This document shows, one piece after another, positions 19,089-20,059 of a stretch of 20,059 nt of DNA. The notes under the pieces were generated by a model. The model was not told the origin of the DNA. It worked only from the letters and a program-made list of their open reading frames with translations, and searched no databases. The stretch is taken from assembly GCA_034698045.1 (NCBI GenBank), contig JAQGAU010001295.1:1-20059 (forward strand), in the 5' to 3' direction. Within the stretch, counting starts at the first letter, position 1, and each line of letters starts with the position of its first letter. Made by a program: the position numbers and the translations under genes. This stretch comes from Paramacrobiotus richtersi. Its lineage: Eukaryota; Tardigrada; Eutardigrada; Parachela; Macrobiotidae.

Positions 19089-20059
19089 TCAACCAGGCTA
19101 GACGGAGAACGTGAGGAATCAGGTTTTGTTGCAGGAAAGGTATAGCACTCCTTCACAACAGTTACAGACAAATTGCGCGTATATAACTAGGAACTTAATA
19201 ATATGGGGAAACTTGCTGTCTCTAGTTCTCTATATTTCAAGCACTGCATATCGCACTGCAAAAGATGAGAGAATCCAAATTTGACTGTCAAAATGCGTTT
19301 TGTCTAGTTGTCATCTCCATATGTAAGGTGTCAACTGTGAATATATTTATTGGGTCGTATATGCGTGTTCTGTTTCTTCCAAGATCGTACGAATGTATCG
19401 TGCGATCGTATGTATCCTATGACTATTAGAAAATGTCCTATCTTGGGTTTATCTTCCAAATAGACTTGATTATAAGGACAGTACGAATTACCGGTTTATT
19501 TATTTATGTTACGCCATACTAATTTCATAGCATAATCGTAATGCCAAATCGGTAATCGTTACGATATATTTGAGTGCACGGTCAAAGGCTATATTGCAAC
19601 TGTGCAAAGCTACTGTAGAAAGAAGCGACTATTATTTACAGAGGAAATGCTTTTCAACCCAATAATCACCGAGCAGGTAATTCCATACGCAAAAGAAGGT
19701 CAAGCCAGAAATGTCGTGTGTTTACTTGAGAGTGTTTCGAACATCATAATAGCGTAATCGCTTGAGTCATAAATAGCTACGTTAATGATTTCGACCCAGC
19801 TTACACAATAACTGGTTTCAACAGTACAATTACGCCAAAACAAATATCTACGTGAAGTTTTTGTGTCTGCAACATGATGAAACTGGATTATCTAGTTAAG
19901 TAAGCAACTGTAACCAGAAATAAGATTGTTAAATAAGTATTATCCAGAACGATAACAATAATGTTTAGATGCAAATCAGCAGACTCGTCCATGCAGTTTT
20001 CCCGGAAAGAAATCAATGTAACCTTTGGACCTCGAGTAATATTGGGCATTTAACCATAT
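19089..20059. other. Right-hand flank, no supported gene
   Basis: Upstream side of the minus-strand gene, AT-rich. A mini-exon-like stretch at 19642-19676 sits between ATTATTTACAG and GTAATT on the plus strand (frame EMLFNPIITEQ). Without neighbouring exons in the window it cannot be assigned. Confidence 0.35.

Noticed and set aside
18769..19171. Alternative minus-strand frames over exon 1 of the 16114-19088 gene
   Set aside because: The frame with MDPTVRYY has the stronger G/C third-position bias and the only phase-matching donor. The other two are shadows.
1..20059. CRISPR array, tRNA or rRNA genes, bacterial operons, viral insertion
   Set aside because: No regularly spaced repeats, no tRNA-like arms and no viral domains were found. 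The gene structure is that of a nuclear eukaryotic genome.

Overview
This is eukaryotic DNA, most likely from a small-genome invertebrate animal. Its genes are split by spliceosomal introns, several of them only 57-65 nt long, and it holds a metazoan-type BTB/POZ gene and secreted cysteine-rich proteins. No bacterial operon, CRISPR array, rRNA or tRNA gene was found. The exact taxon cannot be read from the sequence. Most real exons were found by matching splice sites, exon phases and paralogous copies, because the genes are broken into pieces too short to stand out as long ORFs.

Layout, left to right. (1) 1-658, minus: first exons of a BTB/POZ gene that runs off the left edge and carries an apparent 1-nt frameshift. 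(2) 1640-2618, minus: gene A, two exons, a secreted cysteine-rich protein. (3) 3717-4259, plus: a small two-exon gene of unknown function. (4) 4690-15721, plus: three tandem units, B (5137-6159), C (6981-9416) and D (13086-15721). Each starts with the same upstream block, a predicted 61-nt 5' UTR intron (enlarged in D) and the same 298-nt exon coding for a signal peptide plus an eight-cysteine domain. (5) 11452-13028: a 1577-bp DNA transposon with long terminal inverted repeats, inserted into the 5' UTR intron of D and flanked by a 7-8 bp target duplication. It carries an unrecognised two-exon gene instead of a visible transposase. (6) 16114-19088, minus: a four-exon gene for a Pro/Ser/Asn/His-rich, probably disordered protein.

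The main observation is the gene family A-D. All four genes join the same secreted cysteine-rich exon, always through a phase-1 intron, to one of two unrelated C-terminal modules. A and B carry a single Pro/Gly/Tyr-rich exon. C and D carry six further exons coding for a mostly helical protein, and all the introns there are also phase 1. Exon lengths in C and D match base for base (298, 312, 198, 117, 102, 135, 56) except for a 4-nt insertion in exon 2 of D. Gene B looks like a recombinant: its intron still holds a decayed copy of the start of the C/D exon 2, and its own second exon begins just where that homology ends. I recognise neither the cysteine-rich domain nor the two C-terminal modules. 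No function is assigned beyond 'secreted, disulphide-rich'.
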